A DNA stretch of 64,000 nucleotides from WM-3-3 sp041660045 (GCA_041660045.1 JBAZXA010000003.1:248001-312000), one strand, 5' to 3'; counted from the stretch's first letter, positions 1 through 8,285 are shown. A program made the numbers and translations. The notes: a model not told the origin generated them from the letters alone.

Positions 1-549
1 ATAGCGGTGTACTTGGTTAAAGGCTTCGCGTATGGCCACACCGCGTTTTTTCAACTCAATTTGCACCAAGGGCAAACCATTTACCAAAACGGTGACATCA
101 TAACGATTAGCCTGCGAGCCTTTTTGTTCAAACTGCTTAATCACCTGTACTTTATTACGGGCAATATTTTTCTTATCCAATAGGACAATATTTTGGATAT
201 GCCCATCATCAAAGACAAAATCGTGGATATAGTCGTCATGAACTTTACGGGTTTTATCAATGCGGTTATCGCTAGGCTTATCTAAATATTCCACAACAAA
301 ACGCAGCCATTCACCCTCTAAAAACTGCACATTGTTCAGGGCTTGCAAAGCCACTCGCACATTGGCCAGCAGCTTCTCAGGCGTGTTTAAATCGGGCGCA
401 TAGTCATAACCCTGATTCTGCAAATCCTGAATGAATTCGCGCTCCAAATCGTATTCGCTTTGGTAGCTTTCGCTAACTTTATAGTCCTTTATGTATTTAT
501 CCAGAACGATGAAGTTATTAGATTCGGCAATGGTCTTATAGTCGGTCAC
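1..549 (-). CDS. hsdR: Type I restriction enzyme HsdR subunit, 5' part only
   Basis: Restriction and DNA-translocation subunit of a type I restriction-modification enzyme. Only the first 183 codons are visible, because the gene runs off the left edge of the window. They cover the N-terminal PD-(D/E)XK nuclease domain: the Asp of RYDVTVLVNG followed by QIELKKRG supplies the Asp and Glu-x-Lys pattern of EcoR124I-type HsdR. The start is a GTG at 549-547 that overlaps the TGA stop of the preceding gene (GTGA), so the two are probably translationally coupled. HsdS and HsdM further upstream in the same operon complete the enzyme. The helicase motor domains lie outside the window, so an intact gene cannot be confirmed. 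Confidence 0.85.
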   Translation of the reverse strand, partial: MTDYKTIAESNNFIVLDKYIKDYKVSESYQSEYDLEREFIQDLQNQGYDYAPDLNTPEKLLANVRVALQALNNVQFLEGEWLRFVVEYLDKPSDNRIDKTRKVHDDYIHDFVFDDGHIQNIVLLDKKNIARNKVQVIKQFEQKGSQANRYDVTVLVNGLPLVQIELKKRGVAIREAFNQVHRY

Positions 550-1382
550 TGGTTTGATTCTCCGTATCCCTGTGCGAGTTCGCTTTCAATCTCTTGCACC
601 GTTGGCAACTGTGACTGCACTGACAAGGGAATATCTTTGGTGATGAGCGAACTCACCCCCATGGGCTTGTTGATGTCACGCAAGGCATATTCCACGCCAT
701 TTACGGCCAAGGGGTATTGCCGCCCAAGGAAGGCAAAGCCCTTGCCTAGCTCCAGCAAAAAGCGGGTGATCTGTGCCACCAGCTGGTTTTCGATATCGCG
801 TTCAATCGCCTGTGGTGCGAGGGTCAGAAAATCGAATACATAAGGGTCTTTCAGGCTCTGTTGCACCAGTTCAGATTGGGGTGCTGGCAAAGTTTGAGCA
901 AAATTGCCAATCGCCTTGCCCTCGCGCTCGTGAAAACGCTGCTCAATTTGCCACGCTAGCACCGTGCGGCTCCAGCCATGCTCGATGCAGGCCTGCGCGT
1001 ACAGCAAAACCAGCTCCACCGACTTGACCTTGGCCAACAAGGTGCGCACATGCCCCCACGGCATTTGTCCCACAGGCTGTGGGACAAATTCAAACTGCGG
1101 ACTGAAGAAGGCATAAAACTGCCGCATGGCAAACAGGCTAGTACGAGAGAAGCCCTTCATGCCGGGATAAGTGGCCTGCAAGTCCAGCGCCATTTGCTCC
1201 ACTACCGCCGAACCCCAAGCGCGCTCGCGTTGCCACGCCTCCAGCTGGCGGCCAATGTCCCAATACAGGTTCAACAACTCCGTATTAACCGCAAATACCG
1301 CACGGGTTTGCGATGTTTGAATACGCTGTTTAATGACTGCCAGACCCTGACGATAATCGCTGTGGTGGGTAATTTCGCTCAT
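546..1382 (-). CDS. DUF1016/YhcG-family protein lacking its nuclease core
   Basis: Second DUF1016 (YhcG-like) protein of this operon, 278 aa from the ATG at 1382; an ATG at 1397 would add five residues. The N-terminal DUF1016_N part is intact (LYWDIGRQLEAW, PWGHVRTLLAK, WSRTVLAWQIE) and aligns throughout with the 350-aa copy at 4092-5144. After GFAFLGRQYPLAVNG it jumps directly to VEYALRDINKPMG, skipping about 67 residues that in the other copy hold the PD-(D/E)XK catalytic segment (FFIDLLFYH and VVIELKAGKF). The reading frame is kept. The 1382 start forms an ATGA overlap with the end of the rhuM remnant, and the stop overlaps the hsdR start. I infer a protein without nuclease activity that may still bind partners through its N-terminal domain. 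Confidence 0.85.
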   Translation of the reverse strand: MSEITHHSDYRQGLAVIKQRIQTSQTRAVFAVNTELLNLYWDIGRQLEAWQRERAWGSAVVEQMALDLQATYPGMKGFSRTSLFAMRQFYAFFSPQFEFVPQPVGQMPWGHVRTLLAKVKSVELVLLYAQACIEHGWSRTVLAWQIEQRFHEREGKAIGNFAQTLPAPQSELVQQSLKDPYVFDFLTLAPQAIERDIENQLVAQITRFLLELGKGFAFLGRQYPLAVNGVEYALRDINKPMGVSSLITKDIPLSVQSQLPTVQEIESELAQGYGESNQ

Positions 1383-1742
1383 TCCTCTGTGTCCCATTTT
1401 TGCAGTAGTTTTTTCACTTCACGGTCGAAATCAGATTCGATGCGTTGCTGCTTGTTAAATTTTTCATATTCCGCAAAGGGTTTTGCCCTCAATCGCCCCA
1501 TGGGCAGTGGTATGTTCCAAAATGGAACTCACCACATCTTCTTGCAGCTCATTACTTTCAAAAATGTTTTTGAGGTGCTTGGTAATAGCTGGGCGTTGCA
1601 CGCCAAACAATTCAGCCATACGCTCCTGCGTTAGCCAGATAGTTTCATTACTGAGCAACACTTCCACTTTGATCGCGCCATTGGGCGCAGTGTAGAGCAG
1701 GAATTCCGTGGTTTGGTCTTGCAGACTTAGATGCTTGGACAT
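1379..1742 (-). pseudogene. RhuM-family gene remnant (internal deletion and frameshift)
   Basis: The first 85 or so codons (1742 to about 1484) encode the conserved N-terminus of RhuM proteins, including NETIWLTQERMAELFGV and the TTAHGAIEGKT stretch that precedes the family's central domain. The frame then closes at 1464 (LCGI stop). In the next frame the sequence continues FAEYEKFNKQQRIESDFDREVKKLLQ and ends at the TGA at 1379-1381, which resembles the C-terminal tail of the same family. RhuM proteins are normally over 300 aa, so about 200 residues are missing and the two ends are joined out of frame. RhuM proteins often sit in type I restriction loci; their function is poorly known. Confidence 0.75.
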
Positions 1743-1782
1743 AAGCCCTTTCCTTATACGAGCGTGCCAGAAAATTTAATCA

Positions 1783-2898
1783 TTAGTTTCCCACCTGCTG
1801 CCAAAAGCCATAGTTGTCTTTCAAGTGATCGAGCAATAATTTAACCGTCGCCTTCTCCGCTGGTGTCGGCTCTGCAACGGTTTCATTGGACAGCGTGCTA
1901 TGGCTGGTAAAATTAATAATTCTGCTCAGATAGAGCTGTTTGTCATTGGGCAACAGCTCCGCCCACTTAGGATAACCCAGAAAGCTGGCCGTTTTCTCGT
2001 AAAGGTTACGCAGCAGCGTGAAGTGATACTTTTCGACCTTATTTTCAGCAATCGCCAACTCAAGGGTTTGCTTCAAATGTAGATGATAGAAAAAGCTCTT
2101 GTTGGAATCGCCTTGCTTTTCAGTCAAGGCAAAAGTGCCATCTTCAAAACGCTCCAACATGTAGCAGGCTTTGCCATTCAGTTCATTGAATAGGACGTTA
2201 TAAAACAGCGTGCTGTGTGTCGTGACGATAAATTTCAAGTCGGAATGGCTGGATTTAATCAAGCCCGCCAAATTGACTGCCAATTCAATCAAGTGATTTT
2301 CATCTAACGAGCTAACGGGATCATCAATGAAAACGTATTCCAAATTATTAAAAGCTTCAGTTGATCGTTCGGAAGCTTCAGCAATGTTTAATTCGGAAAT
2401 CATTTGCTCAATCAACGAATGAAATACGCTCCAAATAAAATTACTTTCTTCACCTTTTGAAATTTTAATGTTTGATTCTTGCTCAAGATTGCCACGCTCA
2501 AATGAAAAGCTGATTGCCGAAAAATCCGAACTAAAATGCGGCGTTAATTTTTCATTGGTGTAGTGCTGGAAAATAGCGGTAATGTTCTGATCTTGGCCTT
2601 GCTCTTCCAGAACCCATCGAGTGAAAGCATTGGTATGGATTTTTAATTTCGGCTCGGCATCAAGCTGCAAATCATTATCCCAATAGAACAGATCTTCCGT
2701 AAACGCACTGTAATAAAGGATTTTCTTTTGTGCTAACGCTGAGAATTGCGTGTCTTCATCACCATTTTTCGGCGAAACCAGTTCTTTGAATTCGCGAGAA
2801 AGCCGCGTTTTGCCCGTGCCATTAAAGGCATAGATCAGTTGCACCTTTTTATTGGCGTCTTTCAACAGCTGTGCTATTTCCGTTAGCGTCTTGCTCAT
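1783..2898 (-). CDS. prrC: PrrC-type anticodon nuclease with ABC-like ATPase domain
   Basis: Predicted tRNA anticodon nuclease, normally held silent by the type I restriction enzyme it is encoded with and released when a phage disables that enzyme; E. coli PrrC cuts tRNA-Lys. The N-terminal ATPase domain has Walker A AFNGTGKT (residues 24-31), a signature-like SKGEES (147-152) and Walker B YVFIDDPVSSLD (188-199). The C-terminal part carries R297, E301 and H333. The intervals (4 and 32 residues) equal those of the E. coli PrrC triad Arg320-Glu324-His356, and the distance to the C-terminus differs by only two residues. At 371 aa it is about 25 aa shorter than E. coli PrrC (396 aa), apparently before Walker A. 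It begins one base after hsdS and lies between hsdS and hsdR, as in the prr locus. Confidence 0.85.
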   Translation of the reverse strand: MSKTLTEIAQLLKDANKKVQLIYAFNGTGKTRLSREFKELVSPKNGDEDTQFSALAQKKILYYSAFTEDLFYWDNDLQLDAEPKLKIHTNAFTRWVLEEQGQDQNITAIFQHYTNEKLTPHFSSDFSAISFSFERGNLEQESNIKISKGEESNFIWSVFHSLIEQMISELNIAEASERSTEAFNNLEYVFIDDPVSSLDENHLIELAVNLAGLIKSSHSDLKFIVTTHSTLFYNVLFNELNGKACYMLERFEDGTFALTEKQGDSNKSFFYHLHLKQTLELAIAENKVEKYHFTLLRNLYEKTASFLGYPKWAELLPNDKQLYLSRIINFTSHSTLSNETVAEPTPAEKATVKLLLDHLKDNYGFWQQVGN

Positions 2899-2899
2899 G

Positions 2900-4099
2900 T
2901 TAGGCCGTTACCTCTTCAGGCTTGGGAAAGAGCAACAGCAAATCGCGGTAGTATTCGTATTGCTGCCTACGCAATTCAATTTCACGCGGCAAGCCTTCGG
3001 TGATGGAGTTCGTTAAGGCATCGAATTTATCTAAGATGGCGACGATGCGGGCTTGTTCGGCGAGTGTTGGAATAGGAATACAGATTTTTGAAAACCCTTT
3101 AATCAACAGTGTGTTGACTTTAGTTCGGGCGACATACTTTGCTTTCTTGTCAATGAATGCAGCTGTTTGCATGCAATAGGAAATGAATTTCGGATTCATC
3201 GAATGGCGGAAAGCATAACAGTGATCGTGAATAGCGACTTTCTCATTGCCAAGCCATGCGACGGCCTTGCCAACATCTTCTACGGTTTCTCCAACATCGG
3301 TGATTACAACGTCACCCGGTTCTGCGTAGCGCAATGTCGTTGCCATTTCCGCGCGAACTTGTGATAGCGCATGGGTGGTTGCAACACCATATCGAGTATA
3401 AATTTCGCCATAGTGGATGACGCTGATGCCGTCATCCACATAATCCGCTTTGGTAAAACGTTTTCCGCGAATAAATTCGCCAAGTTCTCCCAAGGGTTTC
3501 CACTCCACTTTACCATCTTCAAAGCTTAATAACTGGTCGCGATAGTAGTTGTATTGTTTTTTCCGTGCGGTCAGTTCGGCGGTCAGTTCGGCGGTCAGTT
3601 CGGTGAAATTGTCCAAAATTCGGACAATTTCACCTTGGATGTTGAGGGGTGGGATGGGAAAGCTATATTCCATTATTTTATCTTTATTACCACGAGGCAT
3701 TTTCGCGCCTTTAGCATGTTGCATAGCGTAATCAAAGAATTTTTCATCAGTTAAAACCTGATATAAATACCGTGAATTTACCGTATCGCCAGTTAGATGA
3801 ATAACCAGCACATCGCCATTTGTCCCTCCAATACGATCAGCGTGCCATATCTTTTTTAGATAAGGACGAATATTGCCTATTAAGATGTCATTATCACAAT
3901 ACCCAGTTAAATTACCCCCAGTAGGCACATAATTGGATTCTGTTTTCCCTGCTCGATTTTGCAAGAGATTATCAACGCCTACATAATTTGTTTTATCTAG
4001 TCGGTCAGAATTAATGCGTGTTTTTGAATACTCCGCCACTTCCCCCAACGCCTTCCATTCCACCTCAACCCCGTTGAGCCTGTCCATGATGTTACTCAT
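2900..4099 (-). CDS. hsdS: Type I restriction enzyme specificity subunit HsdS
   Basis: DNA-recognition subunit that sets the target sequence for both methylation and restriction. It has two target-recognition domains (roughly residues 20-150 and 200-340). Each is followed by a conserved helical spacer: TARKKQYNYYRDQLL in the centre and LRRQQYEYYRDLLL at the C-terminus. The central spacer contains TEL-TAEL-TAEL-TA, encoded by three exact 12-bp repeats; in EcoR124-type enzymes the TAEL copy number sets the spacing between the two half-sites. I chose the ATG at 4099 because GGAGG sits five bases upstream; an ATG at 4111 adds four residues. The gene overlaps the DUF1016 gene before it and is followed directly by prrC. 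Confidence 0.93.
   Translation of the reverse strand: MSNIMDRLNGVEVEWKALGEVAEYSKTRINSDRLDKTNYVGVDNLLQNRAGKTESNYVPTGGNLTGYCDNDILIGNIRPYLKKIWHADRIGGTNGDVLVIHLTGDTVNSRYLYQVLTDEKFFDYAMQHAKGAKMPRGNKDKIMEYSFPIPPLNIQGEIVRILDNFTELTAELTAELTARKKQYNYYRDQLLSFEDGKVEWKPLGELGEFIRGKRFTKADYVDDGISVIHYGEIYTRYGVATTHALSQVRAEMATTLRYAEPGDVVITDVGETVEDVGKAVAWLGNEKVAIHDHCYAFRHSMNPKFISYCMQTAAFIDKKAKYVARTKVNTLLIKGFSKICIPIPTLAEQARIVAILDKFDALTNSITEGLPREIELRRQQYEYYRDLLLLFPKPEEVTA
3568..3603 (-). repeat. Three 12-bp direct repeats encoding the HsdS TAEL spacer
   Basis: CGGTCAGTTCGG occurs three times head to tail (3568-3579, 3580-3591, 3592-3603) inside hsdS. On the coding strand it specifies TEL-TAEL-TAEL-TA in the central conserved region. 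The EcoR124I and EcoR124II alleles are known to differ by one such four-residue unit, which lengthens the non-specific spacer of the recognition site by one base. Slippage here would change specificity without breaking the frame. Confidence 0.9.
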
Positions 4100-5144
4100 C
4101 TTCTCCTCCATTATAGCCTTGTAATTCCCGCTCTATGTCCTCGATGCTGGGTAGTTGGGTTTGCAGGTTGGTAGGCAGGTCTTCTAATAGCTTATATTCG
4201 GCAATGCCCATCGGCTGGCGGTTATCGCCCAAGGCGTATTCGGCAACGATTTTGTCTTTGCTTTTGCACAGCAATAAGCCAATGGTGCTGCTGTCCTGTT
4301 CAGTTTTTATCTGCCTATCTACTGCGGTCATATAAAAACCCAGTTGTCCTAAGTGCTCAGGTTTAAATTTCCCTGCTTTGAGTTCAATCACCACATAACA
4401 GCGCAATTTGAGGTGATAAAACAATAAGTCGATAAAAAATTCTTCTTCGCCCACTTTCAATAAGACTTGGCGACCTACAAAAGCAAAGCCCGCGCCCAGT
4501 TCTAACAAAAATTGCGTCACATGCTGCACCAAGGCACGTTCAATTTCGCGCTCTTGTGCTTCATCCGTCAAACCCAGAAAGTCGAAGCGATAAGGGTCTT
4601 TGATGGATTCACGAGCAAGGTCGGAGTCAGGTTTGGGCAGGCGTTGCTCAAAATTAGTCACAGCATTGCCTTGACGCGCTATTAATTGGGTTTCGATTTG
4701 CATCGCCAGTATATTGCGCGACCAGTTGTGTTCTATGGCTTTGGCAGCGTACCAGCGACGGGTTTCCTGATTAGGTAGCTTATCCAGTAGTACCAGATTA
4801 TGCCCCCACGGCAATTGTGCAACAGCCTGTTGCACAAACTCGGCATCTGGCCATGCCTCTGCAAAAGCACGCATATATTTTAGGTTGCGCGGCGAAAAGC
4901 CTTTCATCTGTGGGAAGGCAGTGCGTAAGTCGTGGGCAAGCCGTTCGATCACTTTTGCGCCCCAGCCTTGCTGATGTTGTCGGTTCAAGATGTCTTGCCC
5001 TATTTGCCAATACAATAACACCAGCTCCTTATTCACCTGCAATATGGCCTGTTGTTGGGCGGTGTGTATGCGCTGTTTTAAATCTTTGAGCCACTCAGTA
5101 TATTGCTGTGGCATTGGTTCTAAGGCGGCGTGTTGATTGCTCAT
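4092..5144 (-). CDS. DUF1016/YhcG-family PD-(D/E)XK nuclease
   Basis: Full-length member (350 aa) of the DUF1016/YhcG family, common in restriction and mobile-element loci. The N-terminal half is the helical DUF1016_N domain (LYWQIGQDILNRQ, PWGHNLVLLDKLP, WSRNILAMQIETQ). The C-terminal half is a PD-(D/E)XK nuclease fold with D239 in FFIDLLFYH and E254/K256 in VVIELKAGKF, followed by the conserved GQLGFYM helix. It lies between fic (2-bp gap) and hsdS (overlap), so it belongs to the restriction operon. A shortened paralogue without the nuclease core is at 546-1382. The substrate is unknown; a role as an accessory restriction nuclease is only an inference. Confidence 0.88.
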   Translation of the reverse strand: MSNQHAALEPMPQQYTEWLKDLKQRIHTAQQQAILQVNKELVLLYWQIGQDILNRQHQQGWGAKVIERLAHDLRTAFPQMKGFSPRNLKYMRAFAEAWPDAEFVQQAVAQLPWGHNLVLLDKLPNQETRRWYAAKAIEHNWSRNILAMQIETQLIARQGNAVTNFEQRLPKPDSDLARESIKDPYRFDFLGLTDEAQEREIERALVQHVTQFLLELGAGFAFVGRQVLLKVGEEEFFIDLLFYHLKLRCYVVIELKAGKFKPEHLGQLGFYMTAVDRQIKTEQDSSTIGLLLCKSKDKIVAEYALGDNRQPMGIAEYKLLEDLPTNLQTQLPSIEDIERELQGYNGGEDE

Positions 5145-5146
5145 GG

Positions 5147-5752
5147 CTACAGCTCCTCGGTTTTAAATTCGCTATAGCCTTCATAGTAATAGCTCACATC
5201 AATGCCTTTCATAAACAGCGCACGGTCATGGATTTGGTCGGTTAAGGCTTGTTTGAGCAGTACTTTAATTTCAATGTCTTTCACGACACTGCGCTGCATG
5301 GCGGAGAGGTAATCCTCTTTATCGACTTGATTCCAATCCACCACTTGTTTGATTTGGCTTTTGAGTAGGAGGTCAAGCCAGATGCGGGTGGCGCGTCCGT
5401 TGCCCTCGCGAAACGGGTGGGCGATGTTCATTTCCACATATTTTTCGATGATTTCGTCAAAGGTGTATTGCGGCATGGCGTCGATATGTTTTAACGATAC
5501 GTCTAAATACATCAGCGGCGCGAAACGGAAGCTACCTTTGGCGATATTTACATCGCGGAGTTTGCCAGCGAAGTTATAAATATCGCCAAATAAATAGGCA
5601 TGAATAAAGGACAGTCCGGCGAAAGTGCCTATTTCCACCTTGGTAATATCGCCCGAGTCAAAAAGTTGCTTGGCTTTTTGTTTGCTGATTTTTTCTTCGG
5701 CTTTTGCCAGTTCGATTTGATCTGTGATGTTTAATTTGTTTTCCAGAATCAT
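5147..5752 (-). CDS. fic: Fic-family AMP-transferase, class III (self-inhibited)
   Basis: Fic enzymes transfer AMP from ATP to hydroxyl side chains of target proteins. The catalytic motif is HPFREGNGRATR at residues 112-123, a full match to HPFx(D/E)GNGRxxR. The C-terminus carries S187-YYY-E191-G192, the SxxxEG inhibitory helix that defines class III Fic proteins such as Neisseria meningitidis NmFic, whose length and layout it shares. It is therefore predicted to be active but self-inhibited until released by oligomer change or auto-AMPylation. The start at 5752 overlaps the end of a broken GIY-YIG gene (ATGA) and the gene ends 2 bp before the DUF1016 nuclease. NmFic can modify GyrB; the target here is unknown. 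A role as toxin or regulator of the restriction locus is inference. Confidence 0.92.
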   Translation of the reverse strand: MILENKLNITDQIELAKAEEKISKQKAKQLFDSGDITKVEIGTFAGLSFIHAYLFGDIYNFAGKLRDVNIAKGSFRFAPLMYLDVSLKHIDAMPQYTFDEIIEKYVEMNIAHPFREGNGRATRIWLDLLLKSQIKQVVDWNQVDKEDYLSAMQRSVVKDIEIKVLLKQALTDQIHDRALFMKGIDVSYYYEGYSEFKTEEL

Positions 5753-6008
5753 GTTGTGCCCTTTGGTGTGTCATGAATTTGGGATTTCAGCCATTCACGA
5801 CCAGAACCAGATTTGAAGTATTTTTCTCTTGCAACAGCTTCTTGTTCTGTATTGAAGGTTTCGTAATAAGCTATTTTCACGGGCTTATTATTGCTGTGTA
5901 CTTTGCTCCATTACCACTCAAATGTTGTTGATAACGGTACTCAAGGTTATTGGTAAAACCCTTGTAATATGATCCATCATCACAAAGCAACACATATGTA
6001 TAAAACAT
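5749..6008 (-). pseudogene. GIY-YIG nuclease-like gene, frameshifted
   Basis: From the ATG at 6008 the sequence reads MFYTYVLLCDDGSYYKGFTNN and YRYQQHLSGNG, the start of a small GIY-YIG domain of the UPF0213/YhbQ type. That frame stops after about 38 residues. The family continues one frame over as NNKPVKIAYYETFNTEQEAV and REKYFKSGSGREWLK, ending at the TGA at 5749-5751 that overlaps the fic start. The span is 260 bp, consistent with a single one-base shift near 5910. It lies 12 bp after hsdM. Such genes can be about 85-95 aa when intact. A sequencing error cannot be excluded. Confidence 0.8.
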
Positions 6009-6020
6009 GAGTTACGCCTC

Positions 6021-7574
6021 CTACCTGCCGGCAGGCAGGTCAATCTCCGCCACAATGGCATCAATCTCAGCGCGTAACTGGTCGATTTTGGCTGCCGTGG
6101 TTTTAAGCTCGGCATTAAGCTTATGTATATCAATCACTTCGCGAGTGTCTTTGGCTTCTACATAGCTGCTTACCGACAGGTTGTAGTCGTTGGCGGCTAT
6201 CGCAGCGTGTTCTAAGGAGTGGGCAAAATGGTCAGCATCGGCTTTATTATCAAAAACCTCCATAATTTGCGCGATGTATTCATCGGTTAATACGTTGGTA
6301 TTGGTTTGTGGCTTAAATAACTTACTGGCGTCAATAAACTGGGTTTTGGTGTCGGTTTTGTGTTTGGACAGCACCAGGATATTGACGGCAATGGAGGTGC
6401 CAAAAAATAAGTTGGGGGCTAAGGCAATCACGGTTTCAATGTAGTTGTTATCCACCAAGTATTGGCGGATTTTCTGCTCTGCACCGCCACGGTAAAAAAT
6501 GCCGGGGAAGCAAACAATCGCTGCGCGGCCTTTGCTGGACAAATAACTTAAGGCATGCAGCACAAAGGCAAAATCGGCTTTAGATTTGGGCGCTAACACG
6601 CCTGCGGGGGCAAAGCGTTCATCATTAATCAGGGTGGGGTCGTCGTTGCCAATCCAGTTCACCGAATAGGGCGGGTTGGAGACAATGGCATCAAACGGTT
6701 TTTCATCGCCAAAATGCGGATCTAACAGCGTGTTGCCCAGCGCAATATTAAACTTATCGTAGTTAATATTGTGCAAAAACATATTCATACGCGCAAGGTT
6801 AAAAGTTGTGTGGTTGATCTCTTGGCCAAAGAAACCATCTTCAATAATATGGGCATCAAAGTGTTTTTTGGCTTGTAATAATAACGAGCCTGAACCTGCG
6901 GCTGGGTCGTAGATTTTATTGACGCTTTTTTGCTGGTGCATGGCCAGTTGCGCAATCAGCTTGGACACATTTTGCGGGGTGAAAAATTCGCCACCTGATT
7001 TACCGGCATTGGCGGCATAGTTAGAGATTAAAAACTCGTAGGCATCGCCAAACAGGTCGATTTGGTTTTCGTGGAACTTGCCAAAGCTCAGTTTTTCTAC
7101 GCCCTTAAGTACAGCGGCTAAGCGGATGTTTTTATCGGTAACGGTGTTGCCCAGGCGGTTACTGGTGGTATCAAAATCGGCAAACAAGCCTTTAATGTCT
7201 AATTCAGATGGATAGCCATTGGCTGAGCTTTCAATGGCGGAAAATATCTTGGCTAAATCGGTGTTGAGGTTTTCGTTGTTATTGGCATTGGCGGCAACGT
7301 TGGCAAACAACTGGCTGGGGTAAAGAAAAAAGCCTTTGGTTTTAATGGCATCGTCTTTAATCTCTGTGGTGATGACATTATCGGGGAGCGCAGCATAATT
7401 AACGCTTTCATCATCGCCTTCAATGTAACTGGCAAAGTTTTCGCTAATAAACCGATAGAACAACGTGCCTAATACATACTGCTTAAAATCCCAGCCATCG
7501 ACCGAGCCACGAACCTCATTAGCAATTTGCCAAATTTGGCGTTGTAGCTCTGCACGTTGTTGGGTACTTGTCAT
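6021..7574 (-). CDS. hsdM: Type I restriction-modification methyltransferase HsdM
   Basis: N6-adenine DNA methyltransferase subunit; with HsdS it protects host DNA and with HsdR it forms the restriction complex. SAM-binding motif I is DPAAGSGSLLLQ and the catalytic motif IV is SNPPYSVNW. The N-terminal helical domain (RQIWQIANEVRGSVDGWDFKQYVL) is that of M.EcoR124I, a type IC enzyme. I chose the ATG at 7574 because the protein then begins MTSTQQRAEL as in that family, with AGGA upstream; an ATG at 7610 would add 12 residues. It is the first gene of the leftward defence operon. The last codons (DLPAGR) fall in a short palindromic CTGCCGGCAG sequence, which may have replaced the original C-terminus. 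Confidence 0.95.
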   Translation of the reverse strand: MTSTQQRAELQRQIWQIANEVRGSVDGWDFKQYVLGTLFYRFISENFASYIEGDDESVNYAALPDNVITTEIKDDAIKTKGFFLYPSQLFANVAANANNNENLNTDLAKIFSAIESSANGYPSELDIKGLFADFDTTSNRLGNTVTDKNIRLAAVLKGVEKLSFGKFHENQIDLFGDAYEFLISNYAANAGKSGGEFFTPQNVSKLIAQLAMHQQKSVNKIYDPAAGSGSLLLQAKKHFDAHIIEDGFFGQEINHTTFNLARMNMFLHNINYDKFNIALGNTLLDPHFGDEKPFDAIVSNPPYSVNWIGNDDPTLINDERFAPAGVLAPKSKADFAFVLHALSYLSSKGRAAIVCFPGIFYRGGAEQKIRQYLVDNNYIETVIALAPNLFFGTSIAVNILVLSKHKTDTKTQFIDASKLFKPQTNTNVLTDEYIAQIMEVFDNKADADHFAHSLEHAAIAANDYNLSVSSYVEAKDTREVIDIHKLNAELKTTAAKIDQLRAEIDAIVAEIDLPAGR

Positions 7575-7610
7575 GGTGTTGTCCTGTTTTAATGCGTTTT
7601 GATAATTCAT

Positions 7611-8285
7611 GAGATCATAAGCAAGTTAGCATTTTAATGGGCAATGGCGCTCTAATCTAATCACTTGTTGCAAACATAGTAGCCAAATATTTTACGGGCA
7701 CTACCCTATAAACAAGACGAGTTTCTTAAAGCCTGCATAAGGCCAATTTTAACGCGATAAGCTTTGCTAATTTAGATGTGTTAAGTTTGGAGTTGCCTTA
7801 CATGCTGTTGGCATGTGAAAACTTCTATATTCTATCATGCTGTGTTTGTTGATCGAGCGCTGCACCTGCTTACCTCGGCATATCCATAATCTCCTAATTA
7901 ACGGGGCGTAATGACATTTTGCATGATGGCTTATGCATTTTCTTGTTGTTTCTAATTAATTTTTATTGACTTAGCGGTCGGTACGCGGCTTCCTGTGTCT
8001 TGACAGTAGACTAGAAAAGCGCTGATGTATTGGGATTAGTGACATGCGCCTGATCGTACTATTGCAATTAGCTTTGCTACGGGAACTAACGACGTTGATA
8101 AAAGCCTTTTCGCACATCAAACCAAGAGGTAACTTTTAGATGCTTATTTGTGCCCTATAATGTTTAGACGTCTTTGACGTTTCAGTCTGCAGCCGTTTAC
8201 AGGTCGGCTGCCAGAAGGCTGATTTGTAAAAATTATTTGAAGTATGAAGTTAGTAGTTGGTAATACATATCAATAAATTATGTAT
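7611..8285. other. Non-coding gap upstream of hsdM
   Basis: About 675 bp without a recognisable gene or RNA between the defence operon and a cupin remnant. Short AT-rich stretches could include the hsdM promoter, but I see no convincing -35/-10 pair, terminator or repeat. Confidence 0.5.

Noticed and set aside
978..1634. 218-codon plus-strand frame across the DUF1016 and rhuM region
   Set aside because: It lies antisense to recognisable protein families and shows no family features itself.
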